From assembly GCA_037974965.1 (NCBI GenBank), contig JBBPFI010000016.1:186001-250000 (forward strand): a stretch of 64,000 nt of DNA, written 5' to 3'. The DNA is from Dacryopinax spathularia. Lineage: Eukaryota; Basidiomycota; Dacrymycetes; Dacrymycetales; Dacrymycetaceae. The position numbers and the translations under genes are program-made. This document shows, in pieces, positions 37,200-48,062 of this stretch. Positions within the stretch are counted from its first letter, which is position 1; each line of letters begins with the position of its first letter. The notes beneath the pieces were generated by a model that worked only from the letters and a program-made list of their open reading frames with translations, searched no databases and was not told the DNA's origin.

Positions 37200-37442
37200 C
37201 TACCATCGTGCGTTGTGTGACATAAACGGGGCTGCGGAGATGCAAAAGGCCTTTTAAGCGCCTGCGAGACCACTAGGAGAAATCAAAAGGATATTAAAGT
37301 GTGGTCGACGCGCGGCTCGAACTCGCACCCTCTCCGCGTCGTCCAGCTCTGACCGACCTCCGACTTCCTTCGGCCGCTGTAGAACGCTGTAAAGCCGCAA
37401 ATGGGACGAAAATTAGTTCAGGAGAAAGAGGGAGAGGGAAAG

Positions 37443-37579
37443 TGCAAAACGTGAAACCAGCCGAACTGGTTTGTTCGCGGGATAGAACCGCGACGCTGAT
37501 CAATCTGCCGTCCGCCGTCTTACACCGCATTAGCGACGCCCCCAGGGAGACGCCCTAGCCGATTGCGCTATGTACCGCA
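37443..37579 (-). repeat. Head M2, copy b
   Basis: Complete M2 read on the minus strand: A-box-like TAGCGCAATCGGCTAGGGCG, then B-box-like GGTTCTATCCC inside a perfect CGCGG/CCGCG stem, then AAACCAG, TTCGG, CTGGTTT. Confidence 0.88.
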
Positions 37580-38167
37580 CAGTACTATTGATACCAGGCA
37601 ACTTTAGAAGGGTCCTTGTACGCGTCGTGCATCATCCATCCTCCCCCTCGTTCGCCTCGTTCGCCTCATTCGCATCACAGACCTAATTGCGGTGACGGTA
37701 CTCTACGCGCCAGATTACGCAATGGTGTACAACCTGGCATGTTGGCGCCCCAGTCGATGGACAGTGCTGCATAAGCGGAAGGGGCCATCCGCCTTCTCTG
37801 AAGCCGAGAAAACTACCTTCAAGCCGGGAATAGGGAGGAGATGCTCGTAGGGAGGAGATCACTGAGAAGGAGTGACACCAGCAGGCTGTCGCTGAAGTCG
37901 GTAGAGGGGTGCCAGATGGGTTGATAGGATAAGACAATGTATGATCAGCGCTCTCGTGCACGATGAGCCCTATAAGCGCGGTTAGTTCACATCGTACGTC
38001 TGTGTCCCAGAGAAGAAAGCAGACACACCAAGCCCACTCCATTTAACCACGTCCTAGCCTCTCTCGCTTTTTGTAGCTGTACCTGCTCTCTACGCCTGCC
38101 ACGCTCCTATCACCGCAGGTCGAAGTGGAAGAGGCGATTGTATCCGGCAGATTGAGAGGCAGTCACG
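37580..38167. repeat. Middle segment of repeat locus 2, left part
   Basis: Shares short blocks with the locus 1 middle (CATCACAGACCTAATTGC; CACCAAGCCCACTCCAT near 38025). Ends with CAGTCACG, the 8-bp hAT target duplicate. The middle continues at 41074. Confidence 0.6.
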
Positions 38168-41065
38168 TAGGGATGGATTTGGTTCAGAACCGTTCTGAAC
38201 CAGTTCAGAACGGTTCTACATTCTCATATGCTACCGGTTTCAGTCCTTAGAGGGTTCAGTTCCTGTTCTGGACCGGTTCAGAACCGGTCCAGAACCAGTT
38301 CTACGGAGATAATAATAGGAGTTCTACTTCATCATCGATATCCTGGAGCCACATCGCAGCATTGAGCTCTTTCAACCGGGCTGCCTGGCGAGCTTTCCTC
38401 TCTTCTTTGGTCCAGACCCTTTTGCGACCCTTTCGGTATGCAGCCTTGAGGAATTGAAGGGCCTCGAAACGTACTGGTGAGAGACGGTTGCGATTGCGGG
38501 TGTCAGTATTTGATGCGCTACTCCACACTCGCTCAACCGCTGTTGCAGCACCTTGAATGGCGAGATAATCAAGGGCCATGCGGGAGAGACCAGGATACGT
38601 GGTCCGATGCGCATACCAGTAAGAGAGGCTATCTGGACCACCTGCAGAAGGACGAAGGGTTGGTTCTTCCTTGAGATAACGAAGGAATTCAGGAGGTGCA
38701 GCAGCGGCATCCCATATGTCTCCCCAGAGATCTTCATCTTCGGGTACAATCGGCTGACTTGACTCGAGGGGCGCAGGCTGATACAGGCGTTTGAAGGTAG
38801 AAATGAAAGCGCCAGTGGCCTGCTGGGCGAGCGTTTTTGTGGGATCCGTCTTGGACTTTCCTGACCACCACTTTTCGAGATACTTTGTCTTGACATAAGG
38901 CGTAAGGATCATGGCGATTGCATATGCGTCACTTTTCTCCATCTGAAGATAGTACTTCCCCATCTTCTGAATCCCCGCATCAAGCACCTTCCGCATGACT
39001 GGATCACGGGCATACTGCTCCTTTTGTAGCTTCTCCCATGCACCCATGGGGGACTCGAGGGCCGGGATGGACATGTATAGTGTGGGATGGTGATCGGATG
39101 ACAGGAGTTGTTGTCCCTTATGGGCGATACGAAGTAGGTTGGTAATTTGCTGGATTCGTGTCCATCCAGCTGCAGAGATGCGGTATCGTGCAAGTGCTGC
39201 TTCATGCTCAGGCATAAGGAGGACAGCGTCTAGAGAGGTGCGGAGCTCCAGCGCACGTGTAAGCATTGCATACGTGCTCGACCAGCGGGTGCGGACGTCC
39301 AGGATGAGCTCAAGACCATTGACAAGCTGCCCGCTCTTGCTGTGCTGCAGATTGCGGCACAATGCTTGAGCTGTCTGGAAGGCCTCACGACGTTGAGAAG
39401 ATGAGCGAAGCTATAAGGTATGGTTAGCGATTGATCCAGCCAAGAACCGGGACATACTGCAACTATCAATCCACGAAGTGACAGAACTGGGTCACGGAGA
39501 TCTTCAGCACTGAGCTGGGCTTCTGCAGCTGTCGCTTCATTATCATAGGCGGGTTTGCGTACAAGAATTTGAAGCATATCGACCACGGCCAAGTTATAGA
39601 TGTGTGCCATACAGCCGATATGGTTTGAGTCGCGGTCAAACATATGTTCTTCTACGCCATGATTGTACATGAGCGCCTCGAGTGCTTGCAAAAGTGTGGT
39701 ATTGTTCGAAGCATTGTCGGTCGTGATCCAACCAATCTGATGGATGATCTCCATCTCTTGAAAGAACCCGAAAACCACTTGGGCAAGGTTCTCACCAGTG
39801 TGAGAGCCATGGAGGATACGGAAGCCGATAAGATCTTCTTCAAGCGACCAGCCACTGTCAGAGCACATAACATAGTGTGCCTTAGCACAGATGTATGAGC
39901 GCATGGCTGAGTCAGTCCACACATCCAGGGTGATGCTCTTTCGTCCCATAGCTGCATTCAGGCGTGCGCGGATGCGGGACTTCTCCAGAGAGAGTTCATG
40001 TGAGGCAAGGTCGGCAATAACCTTCCTGCCAGGCAGATCATGGAGTGCGGCTTCCGGGCGCAGAAGTCGAACAAGCTCTTTGAATTCAGGCCGATCCACA
40101 GTGGTAAATGGCAGGTCAAGAGCTGAAATAAGCTGAAGGCAGCTTTGGTGGAGACGTGTGGGAGTGTAGCGCTCAGTTGTTTGGACATGGCCATCGAGTG
40201 TTGATTGGGGTGACAGCGATAGGTCTGGAACAGACAATCCCTCATCGACCTGATATTTCTTCCAGAGGGATTTATGAAAGCTTCGGATGTGTTTACGCAG
40301 GGTGGATGTTCCGGACTTGGGGCCAAACCGGCCAAGGGTGAGGGGGAGCTTCGGATTCTTCTCTCGTGCTACTCTGTATTCTGTTAGAGCGAGTAAAGTA
40401 AGGTGGTGACAAGACGCACTCGCAAGCTTTGCACCACCTCAGCTGCTCTTTTCCTTCGGCCTCGGTGAAGTACATGTGGATAGCAGAGGTTTGCCGCCCC
40501 ACCCTCGCCCGCTTCACCTCCTGAATCTCAACATCCGAATCTTCACTGAGCTCTGCAACAGACACACTCCGTTTCCTTCCTCCGGTTGAAGGAATGTCCT
40601 CATGATCCAGCCAGATAATGTCTGCAGTCCAATGAGATGATTGAGCGCGTACAGACACGGTGCATACCATCACTGAAGGCTGTGGGTACAGGTGACAAAG
40701 GTGGCGAGCTTGGCGGAAGCGAATTGGAGTTGTCCATCTTGGCAGAGCGCAATAGCCAGTATGATCTGGCAAGTACCTCCAGTACCTCTGGTTTTAGCGT
40801 CATACATCTGTTTACAGTTGATAAGGCTTCCCCGTGACGTGGCACACAATCAGACTGATAAGGAACTCGTGAGCAAACATTGATTTCCTCCGCTGTCAGC
40901 GCACATTGAATACAATGCCTGGAACCCGGTCCGGAACCGGTCCGGAACAGTTCTGCACTTGCCAAGATATCCGGTCTCAGTCCTATACCAGTTCGATTCT
41001 CAGAACCGGACTAGAACCAGGAACTGACAGTTCTCATGGTTCCGTCAGGACCACATCCATCCCTA
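38168..41065 (-). mobile_element. hAT-superfamily DNA transposon, 2,898 bp, inserted in repeat locus 2
   Basis: Ends start TAGGGATGGAT and are inverted. The flanking 8-bp duplication is perfect: CAGTCACG at 38160-38167 and 41066-41073. Subterminal regions are rich in inverted GGTTCAGAACC/GGTTCTGAACC and GGAACCGGTCC-like motifs, as expected for transposase binding sites in hAT elements. One transposase gene on the minus strand fills the interior and looks whole, so the copy may be recent. Confidence 0.93.
38301..40670 (-). CDS. hAT transposase (BED finger, RNase H-like core, dimerization domain)
   Basis: Three exons (40670-40420, 40373-39458, 39410-38301) join in phase to 758 residues. A BED zinc finger spans the first joint: WCKACE followed by LRKHIRSFH (C-x2-C and H-x4-H). 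The catalytic core starts with SITLDVWTDS and continues with GWITTDNASNNTTLLQAL, IGCMAHIYNLAVVDML and RTRWSSTYAMLTRAL. The C-terminal hATC dimerization block is YPGLSRMALDYLAIQGAATAVERVWSSA, cut here only by notation. The acidic residues at LDVWTD and TTDNASN fit the expected DDE positions. The start ATG at 40670 is the first in the frame with the BED finger; the protein is acidic before the finger. Confidence 0.92.
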
Positions 41066-41073
41066 CAGTCACG

Positions 41074-41264
41074 CAAGCACCACAAGAGCTTCAAGTCAGT
41101 CGCTCTGTTCCTGCAGCTTGGAGAGTAGCGGCAGGACGATAGTCGTGAGTTCGCAGGGGAAGATGAAGGAGAATACCAGGCGGTGGAGAGCAGCAAGGAA
41201 CGCGGCCTGCAGTTGGTGGGCACTTTGTGGCCAACAGTACTAGGGCCCTTCAAAAGAAACCCAG
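41074..41264. repeat. Middle segment of repeat locus 2, right part
   Basis: Continues from 38167 after the hAT element. Ends with AGTACTAGGG before head M3. Confidence 0.6.
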
Positions 41265-41414
41265 TATCTCCTGTGCGTAGATAGCGCGGCGGATCTAGCG
41301 CGCCCGTATAGGGCCCTGCTTTGATGAGGAATGCGTAAGGCGGCCTACAACAGTTCGAGCTCGTCGCGGTTCTATCCCGCGAAAAAACCAGTCCGGCTGG
41401 TTTCACGTTTTGTA
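41265..41414 (+). repeat. Head M3, copy b
   Basis: Same plan as copy a, but the first hairpin loop reads TTCTATC as in M2 heads. Heads and the terminal module therefore vary independently. Confidence 0.85.
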
Positions 41415-41651
41415 CTTCTTCCTTTCGTCTTTCTCCTAGAGTAAGTTCGGTCGTAATAGCTGCTTTCTGTGCTGAGTTCTTCAACAGACAGGATGCAGCC
41501 CATCGTCGGCGATAGCTGGGCTGCGCGGAGAGGGTGTGAGTTCGATTGACGCGTCGCTCGCATGTTTGCGCCTTTTGAGCCACTTCTGAACGGCTGTTTG
41601 GCCCAGACATCCTTTTGTTTCGCGCTGTGTCTTCTTCGGCCAGCCAGTCTT

Positions 41652-41713
41652 CGGGTCCAGGCTGAATCATCATCATGTCTCAGATTGTCTCAGATGATAG
41701 CGACACTGGAATG
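41652..41713. repeat. Palindrome with TGAGACA boxes, copy 4
   Basis: Ends GGGTCCAG and CTGGAATG; boxes read TGTCTCA twice on the plus strand. Confidence 0.7.
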
Positions 41714-41896
41714 TTGGCCTTGTCAATGCCACCCGCATGCCTGATAATCTACCCCCGAGTGCCTGTCGGTTTCTTATGACCATGGGATCTGTCTATCAAA
41801 TGTGATTTCAAAGCATAAGACAACTTGAAGCACCAAAACAACTAAGCAACCAGCACTTTGAAACATAATTTTCGAGCCAGAGTCGGTCAAAGAAAC

Positions 41897-42049
41897 TGCA
41901 AAACGTGAAACCGGGCGAACCGATTTATTCGCGGAAGTTACCCGCGGCGAGAGTCGAACACACAACCTCGCGTAACGGTACCAGCAATCACCCGGGGGAC
42001 GGGCTGCATTTCCCCATTCCAATACCGCTGCACTAAGCAGATGTCGATG
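41897..42049 (-). repeat. Head M1, copy d
   Basis: Right end of locus 2. Second hairpin is of the AAATCGG, TTCGC, CCGGTTT type. Confidence 0.88.
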
Positions 42050-42259
42050 GTTACATTGCAAACGCCTTGCACTCAACCTGTCTTCCTTGTTCCACTCCCG
42101 CAACTCGTCTAGAGTACAGGTTGCGGCTCGCTCCCTCGCCTCCCCTCAATCTACACTGGCCCCATCGGCGTATATGTGCCACCTGACCAAACTTAGTCAT
42201 CTCAAATTATTCCATATATCCATGCACTCTACACAAACGCGACCACTTTGGTGATGCCC

Positions 42260-44020
42260 TCAAGTAGTGTACACAAAGTACGGGTTCTCTCTATCAGTCA
42301 TATCCGCAAACGCGTTCTTATCTCTTTGCTTCCTCACTTCCTGCTCGGTCCAACCGTGCTCTGACACAATCCTTTCGACCTCTCTCCTCTTCAGCTTATT
42401 CAGGCGGATATTCAAGAGGCGGAGGATGACGCAGACGGCGATGGTGACACAGAGCAAGACGATGATAGCCGTCTTTCCAGGGATGTATTGGGGTGCGTCT
42501 TTGGGTTGAAAAATCTCGGTGCCGATGATATTGCCGATCTGTGCGAGGTCAGTCTTGAGCGGAAGAAGGGAGATCGCGTGAACTTACCGCAAACGAGACG
42601 AGGGTGACGGCATTGATGGTTACTTTCTTGGTATGCCCGCTCGTGTTGCTTGCATTCCATGCATAGATGACGCTCAAAGCGCTGCCGAAAGTATTGACAA
42701 GATAGATTGCAAATAAGAGCAAGCCCTTGTTGCCCGAGTTACTCGCCCCGACCAAGATCGCTGCACCGACGATCGTGGGGACGACGGCACCGACGATGGG
42801 CATCATCCGGTCTCCACGCACGTCGGAGAGATATCCGCAAAGGACGGTCGTCACTGCTCCAACCAGCCCACCAGGGGTAGAAAGGATGAGCGCCTGCTGA
42901 CTCGTATAGCCAAAGTTCTTGATGATGATGTTGCTAAAGTTACTGAGCGCGCCGTTGGGAATGCTCGTGAGCATGGTGACGAGAACGATGCACCATGTGC
43001 GCGGGTCGCGGACTGCCTCCCAGACTTGGTACGGCTTGAAGGACTTGTTGTGTGTCCCGCCTTGATCGTCTCGCACCCGCTCGAGAGCAGCAATGCGTTC
43101 TTCTTCGGTCAGGAAGCGAGCGGTGACAGGCGAGTCGGGCAAGAAGAGGAGAACGACAAAGCCGACGAGGATGGCGAGCGCTCCAAGCAGCAGATAGATG
43201 ATCTTCCATGGGGCATATGAACCTGGGTAGAACGATACGCCATATGCTACGAAGCCGCCAAAGATCGAGGTTAATCCGTTCTGTGTGTCGTGCAAGGTGA
43301 GAACGTGCGACGACGATCGTATATGCACCACGTACCATCAGGTAGAAGCAGGCTATCCTCGACGCCTGCTCGTTCTTCCGGTAGAACATGCTCACGATAA
43401 GGATGAGGATTGGCGCAACACAGCTCTCCAGCATTCCAAGGATGAACCGAAGTGCGTAGAATGGTCCGAAGTATGGTGCAGCGGCGTGGAGCATGACGAT
43501 CGCGCCCCATATGACAACATTGCAGCCTGCAACCTCATCAACGTCAATTCGCAGTATTGAGACGCGAGCAGACGTACCTAGGTATTTGGCGATAGGTAGC
43601 CGCTGGGCGATGTATTGTGTCGGAAACTCCCAGACGAGAAAGCCGATGTAGAACGCCATCGAGACGCTGTTATAGTCCTGTCCCGTAATCGGCAGACCCA
43701 TAATACTCGCATAGTTGAGCGTCGTCTTATCCCTGCCGAACCATCAGCTACCTCGCAAGCTCCCCAAGTGAATGTACGGACAAGAACTGCGTGAAGTACA
43801 CAGCGGCACAAATGGGAGGGATGACCCAGTCCAGTTTGCGCGTCAACCGCCGGTTGTATTCCTCATCAAAGACATACTGCCTCGTCGCGCCCACAAGCTT
43901 GAGCGCGTCGTCGCCGTCCGTCAGGCTGGCCGTCTCTGCCGAGCTGAGGACGGGCTTGACATCCTCGGACGCTTCGACAGATTTTGTTGTCGTTGCGGGC
44001 CTCTTCTCGTCTAGAGACAT
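42260..44020 (-). CDS. MFS anion permease, allantoate/nicotinate (Dal5/Tna1) type
   Basis: A multi-exon minus-strand gene starting MSLDEKRP at 44020 and ending NPYFVYTT. The N-terminal cytosolic part leads to RKLDWVIPPICAAVYFTQFL; an intron then joins to DKTTLNYASIMG. Family marks include VWEFPTQYIAQRLPIAKYLG, RFILGMLESCVAPILILIVSMFYRKNEQASR (cut by a plausible intron after FYLM), FLPDSP, and the second half with GYLSDVRGDR. The hydrophobic pattern fits about 12 helices of the anion:cation symporter family, which in fungi imports allantoate, nicotinate, vitamins and related anions at the plasma membrane. At least four introns are needed. The substrate is not predictable from sequence alone. 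Confidence 0.88.
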
Positions 44021-44660
44021 GGTAGTCGCTTCACTTGCAGATGGGTGCGTCTTCTTTGAAAAGAGAGTGGAGGAGAAGAAGAATGACTATCTCGCAGGCT
44101 GCTGCCTAGCCAGACGGGAGCCATATCTTTAACGCCTGAGCAGCTGGGCAAGAGGGAAGATAGCACGAATGCAGAAGCCTGAATATTTGTTCCACATCAG
44201 TTTGGTAGCCGAAGTGGGAAGAGATGACGTCCAGCGCATGATGGGGTGGTGGGAAGAAGCGAGGCGCGCGTGGTGTTGATACGCTGCGGGAATTGTCAGG
44301 GTCAGGAACTGGGAGTGCTTCGTTGGCGCCTTCTCAGGCCCTGCAACGCTATCGGTCCATGCTGGAAATCGCACGATCAGCGGACGTGGTTATCTTGAAC
44401 CTGATCGATTCGCGAGAGCAGGCGACGATGTTTGGAAATGGAATCAATCCGAGAATTATCAAGCACGACAAACACATCAGACCTCACGACCAACAAAGCA
44501 GTCTCGACAACAACCAAACATAACAACATCACCGCCCTCAGTCTTGCTGAGAAGCGCCAACATCCCAACCCCCCGGCTCCCAACCAGTCATAGAACAATT
44601 ATCGCCACCTACAGCGGGGAGAAACGTACTCATCGCAAAATACGGCCCCCCAGGTAGTTG
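44021..44660. promoter_or_regulatory. Intergenic between MFS gene and amine oxidase gene
   Basis: Upstream of the MFS gene and downstream of the amine oxidase gene, both on the minus strand. No specific motif recognised. Confidence 0.4.
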
Positions 44661-46707
44661 TTAATACTCCTCCGGTTCAACGTCGCGCTTCTGCCACTGT
44701 CTCCCATCTCCCTGACCCGCAAGAATAGCCTCATACCAGTCCTGGCCTAAACATCCCCTTTTCCCCTCGACTCCAAGACAGCGCGCGATACTAGAAGCAG
44801 CTTTGACGCCTTCCGTATATGCGCCGTGCAGGTAGCCGAGGTACTCGTACGAAGTCGCTTCGCCCGCGAAGAGCAGTCTGGCGCTGAGGGCTGCGCGTAG
44901 GTTGGTCTGCGCGGCGGGGAGGTATGAGGCCGGCCAGTTGGAGTAGGAGCCCCGGGTGTAGGGGTCGGCGTGCCACCTACAATGCATGCACACCAAACGT
45001 TCAGCTGTCAGCTCTTGCCCTCGGCATGTTTGGTTGGGCTAGAACGTACCGGTGGAAGTAGAAAGCAGTCACATCGCTGACGTTCTCCCTCCCATACATC
45101 CCCCCCAACACCTCCAACACCTCCTCCAGAACCTCCTCATCCCGCATACTCTCCACCCTCACGCTCTCCTCATCCGTCAGCGTCGTAAGCAATATCCCGC
45201 TCCCCTCCAACAACCCCGGATAATCCAGGCTCTGGAACTGGGTATAGTATCCGCGGCGAGGATGCGCGTGGAGTTGGTACTCTGTCGCGGGCCAGAAACG
45301 GGACGAGAATTGGAGGAAGATCTTCGTGTATGTCGACATGCTGAATCCGTCTATTGCGTCGGCTTTCCAGCGTGGGAGAGGGGGGTGGAACGTTATAGCT
45401 GTATTCATAATCCACCAACAATATCGCGATCAGCTTGCCTTCCATCGGCCAGGGAAAGGGAAGAAGAACGTACAGCGCGACTGTAGCACCCCAACAGAAA
45501 ACGTGCATATAGCGTACTCGGCATTAACGACCGTCCCGTCCCCCAGTACCGCTTTAACTCCCTTGGGGGAGTAGTGCAGCTCCGTCACGGCCTGGCCTAG
45601 CAGGAGGGTGCCTTGCTTGCTGGGAGGGAGGGAGAAGTAGGGTCCGGTGGCGACCGTAACGTACCCACGGGGGTCGTGGATTAGGTATTCTTCGTCTGAG
45701 AATCCTTGGTATGTCTGTTATGGGTGTCAGCGAGAGCTACTCCAAGGGCGCGGGAAGGAGGGGTGAGGGTAAGGGAAAGTAGGCGGTGGAGGGGAGAGAG
45801 AGGAGACGCACATGATAATGATTATTCGCAATCTCAAACCATGAGCTCTCCTCCGGACTCTGCTGGCTCTCCATATCAAAGTTCCAGAACTCGATGCTAT
45901 CTCCGACTCATCAGCCCCTTTCCTTTCCAAGCCCACGTATCTCCACCCCGACCCGCAAAGGCCAAAGCAAGAAGGACGCACCTCCGACGGACCGAATCCC
46001 CCGGATCCCAACCGGCGATCCTCAGCCCAGCACGGGCGGTCATATCCCCCACCCCTCTCGCCTGTCTCTCCCGCCCCATCTCGAGAAACCGGGCCCAACA
46101 TTCTTCCCACTCGGTCCACACTTCCTCGACTTGCACAGATCCGTTCCTGTCATACGCGGGGGGGACGCCGTCGGAGCTTCGGGACGCTTTGAGGCCAAAA
46201 CGCTGGACGAGGCCCCAGATGGGGTTCACTGCTCCGGTGAGGGGGTTGGAGAGTCCATGGACCCAGTTCGCCCCGGCTTCTACGACGTAGGGCTGGCTCG
46301 TCTTCGGGTCCTGCCCGAATGGGACGGAACGGAGCCGTCCGCCGAGGAAAGGACGTGCTTCGACGATGGTGTAGTTTGTCAGGTTGTGCGTTGTTGCGAG
46401 GCTGTACGCGGCGCTCAGGCCTGCCATCCCCCCGCCTAGGATGAGGATCTGGGTGTTGAGTTCCTTTGTTTCGTTGAGGGAGGTGGGGGGATGACTCGAC
46501 GGGTCGGCGTTGTTGTAGGGAGGGGAAGGGAGGCCATTGAGCAGCACTGTAGGTCACAGAGGAGGAGTAGGTAAGCACGTGATCTGTGGACTTTGGGAGA
46601 GAGAGAGGAAGGAGGGAGAGGTGCTCACCCTGGTGCTGATCCCTCCCGGTTGGTGCCGCGAGAGTGCACACCACAAACAAGAGGGTGAGGATGTGGAGGG
46701 GCGCCAT
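44661..46707 (-). CDS. Secreted flavin amine oxidase, polyamine-oxidase type
   Basis: The start at 46707 gives a signal peptide (MAPLHILTLLFVVCTLAAP). After a short intron the FAD-binding loop appears (ILILGGGMAGLSAAYSL, with the distal acid in TIVEARPFLGGRL), then EAGANWVHGL, typical of polyamine oxidases. Middle exons carry WFEIANNHY, a GYVTVATGPYFSLP block and VNAEYAICTFSVGVLQ. A later exon has KADAIDGFSMSTYTKIFLQF, and the last carries the FAD motif LLFAGEATSYEYLGYLHGAY. Known relatives oxidise spermine or spermidine with release of hydrogen peroxide; secretion would place this outside the cell or in the secretory path. Introns lie near 46620-46545, 45900-45830, 45715, 45495-45400 and 45055-44975. 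The gene faces away from the SulP gene. Confidence 0.9.
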
Positions 46708-48062
46708 ACTCCCCTACGCGTATAACGTGCTTCTTCGACCAGCTTCAGCTTGAAAACCCGAGGGTGAGAGGGCGATTGCGCAGCTGGTACGCAGCGTACA
46801 ACAAGCTCCGAGCACAGAGTGGGCGGAGTAAGGAGTTGTTGCGGGGCGAGGGGCAAGGGAGTTGATATAGGCACAATAGGGGCCTTCCTACCCCTTCTTC
46901 CTTCTTGGCTCGCGCCCAATTAGCTGCATCTATCAATGATCACCCGCGAGCGAGCGCAAGGCCGCCAGGCACACGCTCGCCCGCCCGCCCGCCCGCTGCC
47001 AGCCTTGCTTGCTCGGTGCGATACAGAGATAGGAGGGAAGCAGGAGGAGGGGAGATCATCCCCGGACAGCGGATGCCGAGCCTTTGTTCAGCCGAGGAGC
47101 GGGGCGGGGATATTGATGGATGTTGCCGAGCGTGAAAGCGTTACTAAGGTTTCTGGCGGGAAGAGGAACCGATCAGAACAATGCGGGGTCGTAGCCGGAT
47201 ACCGGTACCCAAGCCGGTCTGGGGATTAGGCCAACTTAGGTCGAGTAGGTGATTGAGTTCGATCTCGTTCGAGTGGGGGAGTTTGGGGAGGTTGTAATAC
47301 GCCAGCGCTTATTTGTAGAGGAAGTTGATCATCCCCCTAAGAAGCTCGACATGACGGGAAGGAGGAAAGAGATAAGCACGAGCCTTCTTGTTCGCCTCTC
47401 TTCTTGTGCGTGCCGTCCGTCTGCCCCGTCTGTCCGTCGATCCGGGTCGTGTGAGGCTGTTCAACACCGAAAGACAAATCGGCCTCGCAGCAGGCGGCCG
47501 CACGAGACCGGATCATGAGACGGGTGTGAAAGGGTGAAAAGGGGATTGTTGGATCGGAGACTGGAATGTCTCGTGCATACAGCTCGCAGCTGATTGGCTC
47601 GGAGGCTGTTTGCGGGTGATGGGGACGTCATGAGAGGGTAGTTAAGGGTCCCTTTTGGGTAGTTAACTTAGAGCGTTCTTGTCGTTTCTTGGGAGAGAGC
47701 AGGGTTAGGGTTGGTTGGGTTCTTTTGTAGGGTTATTGCGGGGAAGGAGCTGAGGAGATCGGATAGAATGAGAGTCTATGTCTTGTGCTGGGGAGTGTTC
47801 GACCATCTATATGCGCTCGTTGTTAGCTTGACGTTGTCCGACGATGACCAAAACTCCATTGGTGCTATTCGCGATGCTTGACATTCGGTTCAATCGGTCA
47901 ACAGCAACGTGCGATGACGCTCCGAAACCGCGCATCTCACCGCAGTCCGTCCTCGCCCACCCTCCGCTTTCCCTCGTTGGGCGACCTCTCCTCCCCCTCG
48001 CTTTGCCCTTCTTGCCTTCACCCTGGCTCGGCGCATATACCTAATCCAATCGCTCTTCAATA
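46708..48062. promoter_or_regulatory. Divergent intergenic region (amine oxidase / SulP)
   Basis: 1.35 kb between two divergent starts. It has alternating GC-rich tracts (CCCGCCCGCCCG near 46981) and a short inverted repeat around 47639-47668 (TAGTTAAGGG and GTAGTTAACTTAG). No reading frame looks genic. Confidence 0.45.

Larger units (their letters stand above)
36794..42049. repeat. Composite inverted repeat element, locus 2 (split by hAT)
   Basis: After removing the hAT element and one target-site copy it is about 2.35 kb, matching locus 1. Order: M1 (+), palindrome at 37140, GTTCGA hairpin near 37300-37350 (minus sense), M2 (minus sense), middle with the hAT insertion, M3 (+), GTTCGA hairpin near 41515-41552 (plus sense), palindrome at 41652, M1 (minus sense). 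The M1 end here is followed by TTACATTGCAAACGC, also seen beside the two M1 copies of locus 3, so the true end may extend into that block. Confidence 0.82.

Noticed and set aside
47700-47745. Telomere-like GGGTTAGGGTTGG
   Set aside because: Only about two imperfect units; no array, and the region is an ordinary divergent promoter.
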